Below are positions 5,665-14,621 of a stretch of DNA of 56,144 bases, one piece after another. The position numbers and the translations under genes were made by a program. Source of the stretch: Lachnospiraceae bacterium UBA7179 (GTDB lineage Bacteria; Bacillota; Clostridia; Lachnospirales; Lachnospiraceae); NCBI GenBank assembly GCA_002491195.1, contig DKVL01000114.1:55741-111884 (forward strand), written 5' to 3'. Numbering within the stretch: the first letter of the stretch is position 1; each line of letters opens with the position of its first letter. Under the pieces are notes generated by a model. The model was not told where the DNA came from. It did not search any database and was given only the letters and a program-made list of their open reading frames with translations.

Positions 5665-8156
5665 TGCGTACCATAACAGAGCTTGCAAAGGCAAATGTAA
5701 AAAAGGACAGGACAAGAAGCATCCTGATCATGATATCGATCACACTCACGACTCTGCTTCTGACAGCCGTTTCCGGTGCCGGATATGGTCTTATCAGGAT
5801 GCAGGCAGCAAATGCAGCGGAACTTTACGGGGAGTTTTATGGCATATACAGGGATGTAACGATGGAAAATATAGAGGAGATGGCGCGCCATGCGGAGTTT
5901 ACCAGCATTGGGATGAGTGCGGACTATGCGGAGGTAGATATTGCGGGATCACAATCCCACAATGCCGCTTTGTATGATCACGGCAGCAGTCAGATGGGTG
6001 ATGGCGGCAAAACGCTGATTTTGACTTGTATGGACGAGACGGCGCGGGCTATGTCGCGCATGGAGCGCTCTCTCGCAGAGGGACGTTGTCCAGAAGCGGA
6101 AAATGAGATTGCTGCTGCGCCGCGCTTTTTCCAGATGCTTGGTGTGGAGAATCCCAAGATTGGCGATACAGTGACAATCGCATTCCGGACAGATCTGAAA
6201 TCGACTTACCGGCCGAAGGAGTTTGTCATCTGCGGATTTTTGAAACAGTCCGATCTTGAGACAAACTCTATGGCAGCGTGCACGTCCATCAGACATTTTG
6301 AGAAGAGTGTTGCGATGGAGGACAGGCGTTATGCGGTCTTGTTCTGCCTGGATGACAGTGTGAATATGACATTTGACAACAGTGAAGATGTGATGAAAGC
6401 GCTGGCAGTGCGCTGCGGCATTGACGAGCGCAACGTTGTGGCAAACGACAGTTATCTGAGCTGGAAGTTAGATCCGGGAACGGAGACGATTGCGGTCTGC
6501 GCAGTGGTCTGTGCGGGCGTGATTTTCTTTTCTGTGATTGTGATCTACAATATTTTTCAGGTCGGTGTGATCCAGAAGGTGCAGGAGTACGGAAAGCTGA
6601 AAGCGATCGGCGCCACGAGACGGCAGATGCGGCAGATGATTCTGAGAGAGGGGATGTATTTATCCTGTGTTGGTGTGCCGCTTGGATTGCTGTTGGGAGT
6701 CGGTGTGGCGCGGGCAGCTTTGGAATATATGATCAGGGATATGAATGCGAGCGGTTTTGAACTGAAAATGACAGATGTGTCAGTTTTGAATGAGCCATTG
6801 CTGGCCTTGATGGCAGTGCTTGCGTTTGCTGCAGTATGGCTTGCATTGCGGAAGCCAATGCGTGTGGTGGCTTCTATCTCCGCGGTGGAGGCGATGCGTT
6901 ACCAGGAGACGGGGCGTAATACAGGACTGAGGAGAGGAAAGCGTGAGCTGCGTATCATTTCGCTCACATTTGCCAATCTCGTCAGTCACAAAAAGCGCAC
7001 GGTATCAACCATTTTATCGATGGGCTTGTCCTGCGTGCTATTTGTCGTGCTCGCAAACTGGCTTGGAAATATGGATGCGGAGTACGCGGCAAGGGACGAG
7101 GTAAAACATGGGCAGTTTGCGTTGCAACTGCGCTATAACCTAAAGGATGAGGCGTACCCGGAAAACAATCTCAATCACATTCTGGAGAATAATCCTCTGA
7201 ATGATGAGCTGATCCGGGAGATTCGGGAAATACCGGAGGTGACAGATGTGAGGACACAGAGCATTCTCTATGCAGAGCGGTTGGATGCGGAGGGAAATGA
7301 GACGGGGGAGTTATACAGCGTCCTGGTGCTGGACAGGGAGGATTTTGACAGGGAAGTGAAAAACGATGAGATGGAAGGACTGGACTATGACGAGATGAGC
7401 GCACAAAACGCTGTGTGCTATGGAACCGAATATTATATGGAAGACAATGGATTTGAGATTGGGGGAGACTATTGTTTTTCCCTCTATGACGGAGTGGCAA
7501 AACAGAGGTGGACTCCGCAGATGATTGCGTCGTTCCGCTATCTGGGGGCACACATGGCAATGACTAGGGACACTTATGAAAAGATGGGTTTTACTGGTGT
7601 TACAAATTATGATATTTGGATTGACTGTGCTCCGGGAGATGCGGAAGCTGTCGCGGAAGCATTGAAGCGCCTGACAGATGGTATAAGACATATAGCGATG
7701 GACAGCTATCAGAACCAGCTGAGAGCGGCAAAGTTTTCCATGCGCATTATGATGCTGCCAGCGTATCTGTTCTGTGTGATCATAACGTTTATCAGCTTTA
7801 TGAATATGGCAAACACGATGATCACGAACATCATCACGAGAAAGCAGGAATTTGGCGTGCTGCAGGCTGTAGGCATGACAAACAGACAGCTGGATCACAG
7901 TCTCTGGATCGAGGGAATGGTTTTTAGTGCTGGAACAGCGGCGGTGTCGCTGGCGGCTGGTATTCCGCTGGGGTATGCGCTGTTTCGGTATTGCAAGGCA
8001 AATTCTTTTGTCGGTTTGGGCGTGTATCATTTTCCGTTCAGGGAAGTGCTGTTTCTGTTTTGTTTCATAGGTGTCCTGCAGATGGTATTGTCCTTTGTGC
8101 TGAGCAGAAATGTCAGGAAGGAGTCGCTGGTCGAGCGGATTCGGTATCATGGGTGA
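5664..8156 (+). CDS. ABC transporter permease with two FtsX domains
   Basis: An 830-residue permease. A membrane segment near residues 17-37 is followed by an extracytoplasmic domain (to about 265), three membrane segments at about 275-395 forming the first FtsX domain, a segment at 440-460, a second large external domain (about 465-690), and a second FtsX domain with three segments at about 695-825. The motifs EYGKLKAIGATRRQMRQMI and EFGVLQAVGMTNRQLD are the characteristic coupling helices next to each FtsX domain. The start overlaps the ATPase stop. It resembles MacB/VraE-like transporters that move or dislodge antimicrobial peptides or lipids. The substrate is unknown. Confidence 0.88.
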   Translation: MRTITELAKANVKKDRTRSILIMISITLTTLLLTAVSGAGYGLIRMQAANAAELYGEFYGIYRDVTMENIEEMARHAEFTSIGMSADYAEVDIAGSQSHNAALYDHGSSQMGDGGKTLILTCMDETARAMSRMERSLAEGRCPEAENEIAAAPRFFQMLGVENPKIGDTVTIAFRTDLKSTYRPKEFVICGFLKQSDLETNSMAACTSIRHFEKSVAMEDRRYAVLFCLDDSVNMTFDNSEDVMKALAVRCGIDERNVVANDSYLSWKLDPGTETIAVCAVVCAGVIFFSVIVIYNIFQVGVIQKVQEYGKLKAIGATRRQMRQMILREGMYLSCVGVPLGLLLGVGVARAALEYMIRDMNASGFELKMTDVSVLNEPLLALMAVLAFAAVWLALRKPMRVVASISAVEAMRYQETGRNTGLRRGKRELRIISLTFANLVSHKKRTVSTILSMGLSCVLFVVLANWLGNMDAEYAARDEVKHGQFALQLRYNLKDEAYPENNLNHILENNPLNDELIREIREIPEVTDVRTQSILYAERLDAEGNETGELYSVLVLDREDFDREVKNDEMEGLDYDEMSAQNAVCYGTEYYMEDNGFEIGGDYCFSLYDGVAKQRWTPQMIASFRYLGAHMAMTRDTYEKMGFTGVTNYDIWIDCAPGDAEAVAEALKRLTDGIRHIAMDSYQNQLRAAKFSMRIMMLPAYLFCVIITFISFMNMANTMITNIITRKQEFGVLQAVGMTNRQLDHSLWIEGMVFSAGTAAVSLAAGIPLGYALFRYCKANSFVGLGVYHFPFREVLFLFCFIGVLQMVLSFVLSRNVRKESLVERIRYHG

Positions 8157-8416
8157 TTTGATAGGATAAATTTCACAAAAATGATGCAAAAATGATGCAA
8201 GTTTGTTTTATGATAGAAAATGGTTGGATTATATATGTCTGCGAGAAATATATGTTCGATTATTGCCGTGTTTTGGTGTAGAGTAAATCGCAGCAGTATG
8301 GTTATAATGTATTTAAATCCATCTTTTTACGTTCGATGAGAAAATTGAAATAGTTAATGAAATACTTATTTACCGCATAGAGTTTTTGAAACGATTATCA
8401 TAAAACAGAGGTGTAT

Positions 8417-9367
8417 ATGGAGCAAAATAAAATATTGTCGGGACAGGAAATTTCGGGCAGGGACAATTGGGATAGAAAAAATGTAGACAAAGAAAATTCA
8501 GACAAAACAAATTCAGACAAAGACAATTGGGGTAGAGAAAATTCAGATAGAAAAAATTTAGATAAAGAAAATCCGGATGAAAAGGTTTTGCGCACGAAGG
8601 CTTTTCACAAAAAGAGATGGCTTTGGGCAGCAGGGCTGTGTTCATTGACGGCAGCGGTGATCATCACGGGGACTCTTGTGCTGCGCAAGGAGATTAAGAT
8701 CAACCCGATCTTTGCAAAGGGATACGAGGTTCAGGGAGTGGATGTATCCCACTATCAGGGAGCGATCGACTGGGAAGTCTTATCACAGCAGAATCTGGAC
8801 TTTGCCATCATTAAGGCGACAGAGGGAAGCACGCATGTGGACGAACGTTTTCTGGATAACTGGCAGGCGGCGGAGCAGACGCATCTGGCTCTGGGCGCCT
8901 ACCATTTTTTCAGTTTTGACAGTGAGGGGGATAAACAGGCGGCGTCCTATATTGACACTGTGGGAAATCTCAATGGAAAGCTGGCGCCGGTCATTGATGT
9001 GGAATATTATGGAAACAAGAGGAATAATCCGCCAGATCGTGCAGAGGTAGTGGAAAATCTCAGTGCGATGCTGGACGCGCTGGAACAGCATTACGAGATC
9101 AAACCGATCATCTATACGACGTACACTGTCTACAATGACTATATCAAGGGCGAGTTTGAGGATTATCCATTGTGGGTGCGGAGCGTGTACTGTCCGCCGA
9201 CGGTTTTGTTTGGAGATAAATGGTGTTTTTGGCAGTATATGGATACTGCGATGCTGGATGGATATGCAGGCGACCAGAAATATATTGATGTGAATGTATT
9301 CAGGGGAACGAAGCAGGAGCTTGAGAAACTGATGATACAGAAAGAGAGTGTACTGGCCAGTTTCTGA
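8417..9367 (+). CDS. Membrane-anchored GH25 muramidase
   Basis: A 316-residue type II membrane protein. Residues 10-58 are a hydrophilic repeat tail, a transmembrane helix lies at about 72-95, and the rest is a glycoside hydrolase family 25 domain. GH25 hallmarks are QGVDVSHYQGAIDW at the start, FAIIKATEGS, YHFFSF, the catalytic D-x-E in PVIDVE, and WQYMD near the end. It should cleave the N-acetylmuramic acid to N-acetylglucosamine bond in peptidoglycan outside the membrane, in wall remodelling. The ATG at 8417 follows AGAGGTG; a GTG six bases earlier is in frame but lies within that site. The 260 bases upstream are AT-rich with a duplicated AAAAATGATGC and no clear promoter. Confidence 0.9.
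   Translation: MEQNKILSGQEISGRDNWDRKNVDKENSDKTNSDKDNWGRENSDRKNLDKENPDEKVLRTKAFHKKRWLWAAGLCSLTAAVIITGTLVLRKEIKINPIFAKGYEVQGVDVSHYQGAIDWEVLSQQNLDFAIIKATEGSTHVDERFLDNWQAAEQTHLALGAYHFFSFDSEGDKQAASYIDTVGNLNGKLAPVIDVEYYGNKRNNPPDRAEVVENLSAMLDALEQHYEIKPIIYTTYTVYNDYIKGEFEDYPLWVRSVYCPPTVLFGDKWCFWQYMDTAMLDGYAGDQKYIDVNVFRGTKQELEKLMIQKESVLASF
8456..8583 (+). repeat. 15-bp coding repeat (pentapeptide) in the GH25 protein tail
   Basis: About eight 15-base units encode pentapeptides of the form D/G-K/R-x-N-x: DRKNV, DKENS, DKTNS, DKDNW, GRENS, DRKNL, DKENP. The tail is strongly charged and lies on the cytoplasmic side of the transmembrane helix. Confidence 0.85.
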
Positions 9368-9440
9368 GTCTGCCGGGGTGTGTTTGATATTCTCCTATAG
9401 ATTCATAGAATACTTGCTGAAGCACAATGGAGGAAGTGTT

Positions 9441-10229
9441 ATGTATAAACATCATGAGGAGTCTCTTGAGAGATTAAAAGAATATTTTGCGGACAAGGAG
9501 GAAGTGATCGCAGTGATTTTCGGCGGTTCTGTCGCAAAGGGGTGCGAGCGGTCGGACTCTGATCTGGATGCGATGATCGTTGTCACGGACGAGGCGTATA
9601 TGCGCCGGGTGGAAAGCAATACAACCGCAGAGACGATTGCGGGATACTGTACCTACGAAGGCGGATATTTTGATGTAAAATATATGACAAAGGAATTTTT
9701 GGCAGATGCGGCAAAAAAGGGGAGTGAACCGGCAAGAAATGCATTCTTGAAATCGCGGGTACTATTCACAAAAGATGAAGATATTCCGCAGATCGTGGAT
9801 CAGATTCCAGTCTTCCAGAAACAGGAGAAAGAGGAGAAAATGTTGTCATTCTATGCGGATTTCTGGTTAAATTACTATTATTTCCTGAAATCATGTCCGG
9901 TTGACGGCTATATGAAACTCCATGCGGTCAATGAGGTGATCTACAGCATATACCGCATGATCCTGCAGGAAAACGAAATCCTGTTTCCGAGCAACCGGCG
10001 TCTGGAGGAATTTGTGGAGAAGATATCCAGGGATACGGCTCAGTTGGCTGCGTTGGGAAGAACGGCTGCAAAAACACAGGAGATGGCGGATGTCGATGCG
10101 TTTGTCACACATTTCCTCCAGATCACGTCGTATGAGATTCCTTCCGACATTGGAAACGTGCTGTCAAGATACACGACAGACTTTGAGCAGTGGTGGAGAG
10201 TGCCCAGACCGAATATCAATGAGTGGTAG
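9441..10229 (+). CDS. Nucleotidyltransferase-domain protein
   Basis: A 262-residue protein with an N-terminal nucleotidyltransferase domain, AVIFGGSVAKGCERSDSDLD, with the G-S and D-x-D residues needed for metal and nucleotide binding. The rest is mostly helical (about 110-262) and resembles the C-terminal domain of small aminoglycoside nucleotidyltransferase-like proteins. The start at 9441 has GGAGG seven bases upstream; the frame is open further upstream, overlapping the GH25 gene, but without a binding site. The substrate is unknown. It is not related closely to the MNT gene at 1298. Confidence 0.75.
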   Translation: MYKHHEESLERLKEYFADKEEVIAVIFGGSVAKGCERSDSDLDAMIVVTDEAYMRRVESNTTAETIAGYCTYEGGYFDVKYMTKEFLADAAKKGSEPARNAFLKSRVLFTKDEDIPQIVDQIPVFQKQEKEEKMLSFYADFWLNYYYFLKSCPVDGYMKLHAVNEVIYSIYRMILQENEILFPSNRRLEEFVEKISRDTAQLAALGRTAAKTQEMADVDAFVTHFLQITSYEIPSDIGNVLSRYTTDFEQWWRVPRPNINEW

Positions 10230-10297
10230 AAGAGAGCTGTTACAGCGAATAAACATTTTATTTATTTGCGAAATGTTCAGAAGGGAGATGTAATGTC

Positions 10298-10780
10298 ATG
10301 CGTTTTCAATATTGTCCCCACTGTGGGAAAAAGGCGGAAAGGAAAGAGATTGGCGATGAGGGAGTGATTCCGTATTGTACAGATTGCAAGGTGCCGCTGT
10401 GGGATCTGTTCACTACCAGCATCATTGCGGCGGTTGTGAATGAATGTGGCGAGGTTGCGCTGCTGCGGCAGAACTATGTCTCGACGACGAACCATGTGTG
10501 TGTTGCCGGCGTGATGAAGCTTGGGGAATCGGCCGAGGAGACGGTGGTGCGCGAGATCGGCGAGGAATTAGGACTGAATGTCAAATCGGTGGAATATGTG
10601 AAAAGTTATCCCTATGAGAAGAAGGATATGCTGATGCTCGGATTTAAGGCTGTCGCAGAAAAGAACGATTTTACGCTGTCTGGGGAAGTGGACGCTGCAG
10701 AGTGGGTGAAGTTCGAGGACGCGCTTAGCTTGCTTCGGGAAGGCAGCATCGCGTGGCAGCTGGTAAAGGCGGTGATTTGA
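10298..10780 (+). CDS. Nudix hydrolase with N-terminal zinc ribbon
   Basis: A 160-residue protein. Residues 1-40 hold a zinc ribbon (CPHCGKKAERK ... YCTDCKVPLW), as in NudC-like NAD pyrophosphatases. The Nudix box at about 70-92 reads GESAEETVVREIGEELGL, with the canonical R-E-x-x-E-E catalytic core. It probably hydrolyses a nucleotide diphosphate linked to another moiety, but it is shorter than NudC and lacks its SQPWPFPQS motif, so the substrate is open. AAGGGAGATG precedes the start. Confidence 0.85.
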   Translation: MRFQYCPHCGKKAERKEIGDEGVIPYCTDCKVPLWDLFTTSIIAAVVNECGEVALLRQNYVSTTNHVCVAGVMKLGESAEETVVREIGEELGLNVKSVEYVKSYPYEKKDMLMLGFKAVAEKNDFTLSGEVDAAEWVKFEDALSLLREGSIAWQLVKAVI

Positions 10781-10814
10781 GAATCTGCCGATGTGGGTGA
10801 AAGGAAGATCATGT

Positions 10815-11588
10815 ATGATTTATCTGACGGGTGACTGTCATGGCGACTTTAGCAGATTTTCCAGAAAACAGAGAATGCGGCTGCCATTTGAGATTACGGA
10901 AAAGGATTATGTGATCCTGTGTGGCGACATGGGACTGCTGTGGGCGCATGACGGGGAATTTACATACAACAAAAAATGGCTTTCTGCGCTGCCGTTTACG
11001 ATTTTGTGGGTGCAGGGGAATCATGAGAATTATGACATGATCGCAGAGTATCCTGTATGCATGTGGCATGGCGGAAAAGTACGGCATATCGTGCAGGACA
11101 AGATCATTCTGCTGGAGCGCGGGCAGATCTTTGAGATTGAAGGCAAAAGTTTTTTCACGTTTGGCGGGGCATCGACGCATGATATACAGGGCGGGATCCT
11201 GGACAGGAGTTCGCCGACTTATGCCAGAGAGCGGCAGCGGGCAAACAAGAGCGGTCTGCCCTACCGCGTCAGAGGGATATCGTGGTGGGCGCAGGAGCTG
11301 CCGTCGGTTGAGGAAATGCAGGAGGGGAGAGCGAACCTATCCAAGGCTGGTTATGCGGTGGATTATGTCATAACACATTGCTTGTCAGGCCGTATGCAGG
11401 ACCGGTTGGAGAAGGTTCTTTCTGCCAGACGAAATAAAGATATCCTGACAGATTATTTTGATGAGCTGGAAACTAAACTGCAATATCAGCATTGGTACTG
11501 TGGTCATTATCATGAAAATATCAGATTAGATGAGAGACATACTGTGCTTTACGAGGATATTATAATGCTATCATATAACGCTGTATAG
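10815..11588 (+). CDS. Calcineurin-like metallophosphoesterase
   Basis: A 257-residue phosphoesterase with the complete set of metal-binding motifs: GDCHGDF at the N-terminus, LCGDMGLLW, GNHEN, an ITHC histidine and GHYHEN near the C-terminus. The fold is that of serine/threonine phosphatase-like enzymes acting on phosphoproteins or nucleotides. The ATG at 10815 follows AAGGAAG; an in-frame ATG at 10791 lies within poor context. The stop codon is followed at once by a repeat element (11590 onward). The substrate is not evident. Confidence 0.85.
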   Translation: MIYLTGDCHGDFSRFSRKQRMRLPFEITEKDYVILCGDMGLLWAHDGEFTYNKKWLSALPFTILWVQGNHENYDMIAEYPVCMWHGGKVRHIVQDKIILLERGQIFEIEGKSFFTFGGASTHDIQGGILDRSSPTYARERQRANKSGLPYRVRGISWWAQELPSVEEMQEGRANLSKAGYAVDYVITHCLSGRMQDRLEKVLSARRNKDILTDYFDELETKLQYQHWYCGHYHENIRLDERHTVLYEDIIMLSYNAV

Positions 11589-11589
11589 T

Positions 11590-11814
11590 AAGAATCTGTA
11601 GGAAAATAACTGCTAAGGTAATATTTTGTTACGTTTTACACCTAACCCGGATAAAGCGGAGCCTGAATTTTGCTATTTTGTGCAAGTTTTGCGCCAAATT
11701 TAGGTTGCATAGCCCACTATGTGCCCTTCATTTGGCCAATCATCTGTAAGATGATTTAATCTCCCACAAACTGTGACGCACATCTGGCAGAAAGCATTTT
11801 TCAAACACGCTCCA
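11590..11814. repeat. Composite repeat region: family B end followed by a copy of the 203-bp element
   Basis: AAGAATCTGTAGGAAAATAA at 11590-11609 is an end of the palindromic family also seen at 46922-47004 and 47899-47920. From about 11667 to 11814 the sequence matches the element at 52959-53161, including CATCTGTAAGATGATTTAAT and the right inverted repeat ending TTTTTCAAACACGCTC. The left inverted repeat of this copy is not recognisable. Apart from these repeats, 11589-11917 holds no gene I can support. Confidence 0.75.
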
Positions 11815-11917
11815 GGGTGTGAATCAATGGCATTTACTTAAGGGAACAAACACATTTCGGGATAGCCCGATCTGTAAAGAGGTGAAAAAGTATAGGAACT
11901 GTTTCAGGGAGCAAATC

Positions 11918-12199
11918 ATGGAATATATCAAGGTATTTTGGGAGCACGATCTGGAGGATGAGCCCACAAGCATTCTATATGAGGTAAACACAGAAAATGA
12001 GCGGTTGGCAGAGCGGTCGATTGATATTTTCCGTGACGGAAGAACGAAAAATATTCCTGACCTGTACGCGGGCGTGATCGAAATTACGCCGATACCGACG
12101 GTAGAAGAATTTCATTCTGGCACATATGGCGAAGCGTTCCATGCATGTCAGATCACGAAGGAAGAGTTTGAAAAAATATGGGAAGGCTTGTTATGTTAG
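11918..12199 (+). CDS. DUF6881-like small protein
   Basis: A 93-residue protein starting MEYIKVFWEHDLEDEPTS, then YEVNTENERLAERSIDIFRDG, and ending TKEEFEKIWEGLLC. This order matches the DUF6881 family as I remember it, which is often found among immunity-type genes. The frame is open back to 11819, but those codons derive from the repeat element, and only the ATG at 11918 is preceded by a plausible site (CAGGGAGC). It overlaps the next gene by seven bases. Its function is unknown. Confidence 0.6.
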   Translation: MEYIKVFWEHDLEDEPTSILYEVNTENERLAERSIDIFRDGRTKNIPDLYAGVIEITPIPTVEEFHSGTYGEAFHACQITKEEFEKIWEGLLC

Positions 12200-12483
12200 C
12201 ATTTTATCACTATCCTTTTGTGCAGAATCAGGATTTCAGGGAATACACAAAAGAAGACCTGTCGAAGACTTCCAAAGTAGAGGAACTGTTTGACTACTGT
12301 CAGATACTCGAAGCTTATATCACGAAGTCAGGCTGGGATTATCTGATCTGGCAATATGGATATGAGGGACTTTATGAGATCGACTGCAAAAGCAAGTGGT
12401 TTGATGTGGATAGTCTTGAGGAATTTCAGCAGTGTATCGAGGCAGAAATCGAAAATTGTATCAAAGCGGGGTTGTATGAATAA
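12193..12483 (+). CDS. Hypothetical acidic protein
   Basis: A 96-residue protein that I do not recognise. It starts MLAFYHYPFVQNQDF and is rich in Glu, Asp, Tyr and Trp, with helical C-terminal half (SLEEFQQCIEAEIENCIKAG). The start at 12193 is preceded by GGAAGG and overlaps the end of the DUF6881-like gene, so the two are translationally coupled. Size, acidity and company fit an immunity protein, but no toxin gene is near. Confidence 0.55.
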   Translation: MLAFYHYPFVQNQDFREYTKEDLSKTSKVEELFDYCQILEAYITKSGWDYLIWQYGYEGLYEIDCKSKWFDVDSLEEFQQCIEAEIENCIKAGLYE

Positions 12484-12535
12484 GGAACCGCAGGAAAGTA
12501 GTATGGGCGGACGAGTAGTTTGAAGGAGGAGATTT

Positions 12536-13027
12536 ATGGCATCATGGTCTGGGATCAGGCACAAATTAGAGCAGGAGTATCTTGCGGATTCGCTGCGGGG
12601 ACATATCCAATATTATGCAACGTCATACAGCAAAAGTCCTGACCATGAGGGGCGGGCGGCGATCCGGCTGGACGGTAAGGAGATTATCAAGGGATGTTAC
12701 TGGAATAACTGGAGTAAGGCACATCTCTTTCCGAGGGACGACACATACGCACTCCGTATGACTGAGGAATTTGCATATATGGATGACACGGCCATACAGC
12801 TTGGCGTGTTTGACCAGCGCTGTTTTTATTGTGCTTTTCGTGAATTTGACAATCAGAGTATTGAAGAGAGCCTTGTCAGCGAAGATATGCTTGTCAGGAT
12901 CTTTGCTCTTTTGGACCGGCGTGTTGGAAAGCGGCGGCTGCGTTCGATGAAGGCTGGTATCGAAAGCGAGTGTCAGACGATACGGTGCTTCTATGCGATT
13001 CGGGCAGCCGCCGAAAAAGTGATATAA
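12536..13027 (+). CDS. SF0329-like conserved hypothetical protein
   Basis: A 163-residue protein. The N-terminus has W-S-G-I-R-H-K-L-E and then DSLRGHIQYYATSYSK, EGRAAIRLDGKEI, which resembles the SF0329 family of small proteins of unknown function. A good GGAGG site lies at 12523-12532. It is the third gene of a run of small genes from 11918. The 120 bases after it contain a CATTCG/CGAATG hairpin near 13088-13107. Confidence 0.5.
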   Translation: MASWSGIRHKLEQEYLADSLRGHIQYYATSYSKSPDHEGRAAIRLDGKEIIKGCYWNNWSKAHLFPRDDTYALRMTEEFAYMDDTAIQLGVFDQRCFYCAFREFDNQSIEESLVSEDMLVRIFALLDRRVGKRRLRSMKAGIESECQTIRCFYAIRAAAEKVI

Positions 13028-13148
13028 TTTATCATATCTCACTGCCCTCATGATAGAATGAGCGTTAGCGAGAAGAATATGCTGGCGCATTCGGCGAGCA
13101 GCGAATGGCGATCACAAATCTATGATTTATGATATAGGGCGCGGATGT

Positions 13149-14036
13149 TTATTCGGACTCGACGGGCAGTGCGGGCGACTCATTCAATTTGAAAGTCGCA
13201 AGGCTTTCAAATTTGCAGACTTCGCGGAGCGCGTCGCGGACCTCCATCAGAGCGAAACCGAGTAGATTCTGACCGCGCCAGTTGAACGGGTTTTGCACAT
13301 TTTCGTCGGATTCCGCCATCTTAATGCCCCAGACGCCGTCGTAGGGGCTTGCCTCAACTAAAATCTTGTCCCCTGTCTGTAACAGGAAATTTTTCAGCTG
13401 GGGATTCTGTGAAAACTTCTTATAGTTTCCAGTGAGGACAATGGAGTATTTGACTTCGCCCCAGACCGTCTCGTCGAAGTTCCGTACTTTTTGTCCAAGC
13501 GCTTTGATCTTCTTGGGATCATCGCAGGATAAGATCTGCTGCATGATCTCATCATCGCCAAACAACTTCGCTTTCTGGGACATCATAAACTGTTCCATAC
13601 AGCAGTAGTGGTTTGCGACGGAAAAGAAATGGGATTTGTACCACTGGCTCAGGCAGCCTCTGCTGAGCGTGCGGTCCGACGCGGGCTGTGTTTTCCAGAA
13701 CATGCAGTATTTCAAGTTTTTGCCGGCGCGGTAGTCTTTGCGCACCTGTTCCAGTGAATATTTCGGTATGCCATTCTCCTGCCAAAATTCGATACCGAAC
13801 TCGCCGTGTTCGTAATAAATGCATTCGTCCGTGTCATTCCAGAAGCCTTTCCATGTCGGCGGTTCGGGGAAAAGCTCCTGATAATCGGCGCTTTTTTTGG
13901 GGGAAAGTTTTTGATACCATCTGTGCCATTTGCTGATATAGTCTTCGCCGCCGCCCATTCGCCAGCCGATCGAATGGCGCTCGATCTCCGGGTAGGCAAG
14001 CCATGGCGGCAGTAGAAGGTTTTTGTTCTCTAACAT
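13149..14036 (-). CDS. NADAR-family protein with N-terminal extension
   Basis: A 295-residue protein. The C-terminal 160 residues are a NADAR (YbiA/DUF1768) domain: FSVANHYCCMEQFMMSQKA, ALGQKVRNFDETVW, NFLLQTGDKILVEASPYD, VWGIKM and NWRGQNLLGFALMEVRD. Known members are N-glycosidases acting on riboflavin biosynthesis intermediates or on ADP-ribosylated guanine. The first 130 residues, rich in Trp and Tyr (SIGWRMGGGEDYISKWHRWY), are not part of the minimal domain. It runs opposite to the genes on its left and follows another minus-strand gene. No DarT-like ADP-ribosyltransferase is visible nearby. Confidence 0.8.
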   Translation of the reverse strand: MLENKNLLLPPWLAYPEIERHSIGWRMGGGEDYISKWHRWYQKLSPKKSADYQELFPEPPTWKGFWNDTDECIYYEHGEFGIEFWQENGIPKYSLEQVRKDYRAGKNLKYCMFWKTQPASDRTLSRGCLSQWYKSHFFSVANHYCCMEQFMMSQKAKLFGDDEIMQQILSCDDPKKIKALGQKVRNFDETVWGEVKYSIVLTGNYKKFSQNPQLKNFLLQTGDKILVEASPYDGVWGIKMAESDENVQNPFNWRGQNLLGFALMEVRDALREVCKFESLATFKLNESPALPVESE

Positions 14037-14108
14037 CGTAAGTTACCTCGCTTAATTCAATTCGTTTGCAGTTGTTTTCCGATACAGTTTAGCCTGGAGC
14101 GTCTGCAC

Positions 14109-14130
14109 AACGACGCGTATGCGTCGTTTT
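14109..14130. terminator. Inverted repeat with T run between two minus-strand genes
   Basis: AACGACGC (14109-14116) and GCGTCGTT (14121-14128) form an eight-base perfect stem with a GTAT loop, followed on the + strand by TT. It lies between the stop of the gene at 14149-14511 and the start of the NADAR gene. It could act as a weak terminator or processing site. Confidence 0.4.
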
Positions 14131-14148
14131 CACCACTTTGTGTGATAT

Positions 14149-14511
14149 TTAAAATTCTACCGGTTTGTATTCGTTTCTGTCGGGGTTGAATGCATTGTGA
14201 TAAAAGTCGAGAAATATTTGGTAGCACTCCTCCTCGGAACAGATCTTATAATAGAGCTGCGTGTTTTCTTTCTCAATGCCCAATTCAACCTCAAGCTCTC
14301 CGTTGGAGTGCACAGTGGCCTGGACATAACGGATCTGATTCTGAGCCACCGGAGCAGTCAGAACCACAAACTGTCTTGGTGTGATGAACATGTCATTGAG
14401 ATAAAGTTCGATATCGATCTCTTCAAAATCGTGGAGTTCGCGTTCCTGATTTCGAAGTGTAAACCCTTCCTGGCTGTTTTTGTTTTGAAATAGTACTTCT
14501 TTTCCTCCCAT
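14149..14511 (-). CDS. Hypothetical protein
   Basis: A 120-residue acidic protein that I do not recognise. It begins MGGKEVLFQNKNSQEG and alternates predicted strands (FVVLTAPVAQNQIRYVQATV) with an acidic C-terminus (EECYQIFLDFYHNAF). GGAGGTG lies eight bases upstream of its ATG on the minus strand, supporting expression. It is upstream of, and in the same direction as, the NADAR gene, 112 bases away, so the two may share a transcript. Confidence 0.6.
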   Translation of the reverse strand: MGGKEVLFQNKNSQEGFTLRNQERELHDFEEIDIELYLNDMFITPRQFVVLTAPVAQNQIRYVQATVHSNGELEVELGIEKENTQLYYKICSEEECYQIFLDFYHNAFNPDRNEYKPVEF

Positions 14512-14621
14512 AAGTACACCTCCGTTTGACAGGAAATCATTTTATTATGAAACTGATATTATCAGATTAATCTTATCACATTTTAAACAGATATTCAATA
14601 GGTGTATGCAAATAATGGATT

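Noticed and set aside
7311..8189. 292-residue minus-strand open frame opposite the permease
   Set aside because: Composition is unlike a protein (His, Ser, Arg-rich patches), and the + strand permease has clear motifs and codon use.
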